Assembly: GCA_024762975.1 (NCBI GenBank)
Contig: JANTGJ010000012.1
Location: 1-45,895 of the forward strand
Direction of reading: 5' to 3'
Source: Candidatus Krumholzibacteriia bacterium
Lineage (GTDB): Bacteria; Krumholzibacteriota; Krumholzibacteriia; LZORAL124-64-63
Length of the DNA stretch: 45,895 bases
The position numbers were made by a program, and so were the translations under genes. The notes beneath the pieces are model-generated. The model ran no database searches and had not been told where the DNA came from. It worked only from the letters and a program-made list of their open reading frames with translations. Positions 45,577 through 45,895 of this stretch are shown piece by piece; position 1 is the first letter of the stretch; every line of letters starts with the position of its first letter.

Positions 45577-45895
45577 ATGAAGGTTCGCCGACTTCTTCTC
45601 CTACTGGTTTCGACCCTGATCGCTGCCGTGCCGGTGGCGGCCCGAGCGGCCGACGATGCGGCGCCCTACGTGCGTACCGCGGAAATCGGAGGCGGTCTCA
45701 GTCGCTACACCGGTGGACTGGGCGAGGGTAATGGACAGTTCGCACGCATCACGCTGGCGAAAGAGAAGGATCGCAGTTGGCTTTTCGAGACCGGTCGCCA
45801 GGAGCGTTTCGGTGAAGCGGCATGGGGCGTTGGCATTTCGCACACGCGCAATTTCCTTTCCGCTTCGGCCATCAGTGCCGGTCTGTCCACCGGCA
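45577..45895 (+). CDS. Secreted outer-membrane beta-barrel protein, possibly YaiO family (partial at right edge)
   Basis: Signal MKVRRLLLLLVSTLIAAVPVAARA then YVRTAEIGGGLSRYTGGLGEGNGQFARITLAKEKDRSWLFETGRQERFGEAAWGVGISHTRNFLSASAISAGLS; runs off the window. Confidence 0.6.
   Translation, partial: MKVRRLLLLLVSTLIAAVPVAARAADDAAPYVRTAEIGGGLSRYTGGLGEGNGQFARITLAKEKDRSWLFETGRQERFGEAAWGVGISHTRNFLSASAISAGLSTG

Noticed and set aside
1-45895. CRISPR array, tRNA/rRNA genes, transposases, phage or toxin-antitoxin modules
   Set aside because: Looked for repeat-spacer periodicity, conserved RNA motifs and DDE/integrase proteins; none seen by eye.

Overview
Window of about 45.9 kb from a high-GC bacterial chromosome, densely coding. 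The mix of a TonB-dependent receptor, a PorV-like protein and FlgD/T9SS-type C-terminal domains suggests an FCB-group-like lineage (inference). The left about 28 kb looks like a complete carbohydrate-utilisation locus. It contains two PF10091/GH144-like glycoamylase-fold proteins, a sugar ABC importer (SBP plus two permeases, no ATPase), a 1030-aa discoidin/six-hairpin glycosidase-like lipoprotein, an operon of a GH94 protein resembling the C-terminal half of NdvB plus GH1 plus an SGNH hydrolase, a LacI-type regulator, a tandem CBM9-like surface protein, a TonB-dependent receptor, a 1.1-kaa FN3/sorting-domain protein and a PorV-like protein. My main hypothesis is an envelope-spanning beta-1,2-glucan (or related glucan) degradation system without SusD. 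It would be controlled by the LacI regulator through an operator that I can read in the divergent promoter region and a second perfect consensus match inside the first glycoamylase gene. The right about 17 kb is mostly ordinary: SDR epimerase, SMR-like transporter, DUF1684, two POT-family transporters, PilJ-domain protein, YgjP-like metallopeptidase, HD protein, nitronate monooxygenase, YjbQ, QueG, an uncharacterised protein coupled to an AmrS radical SAM enzyme, a sulfatase/LTA-synthase-like protein and a partial YaiO-like barrel. I found no rRNA, tRNA, CRISPR array or transposase. All family calls come from reading motifs, without database searches.
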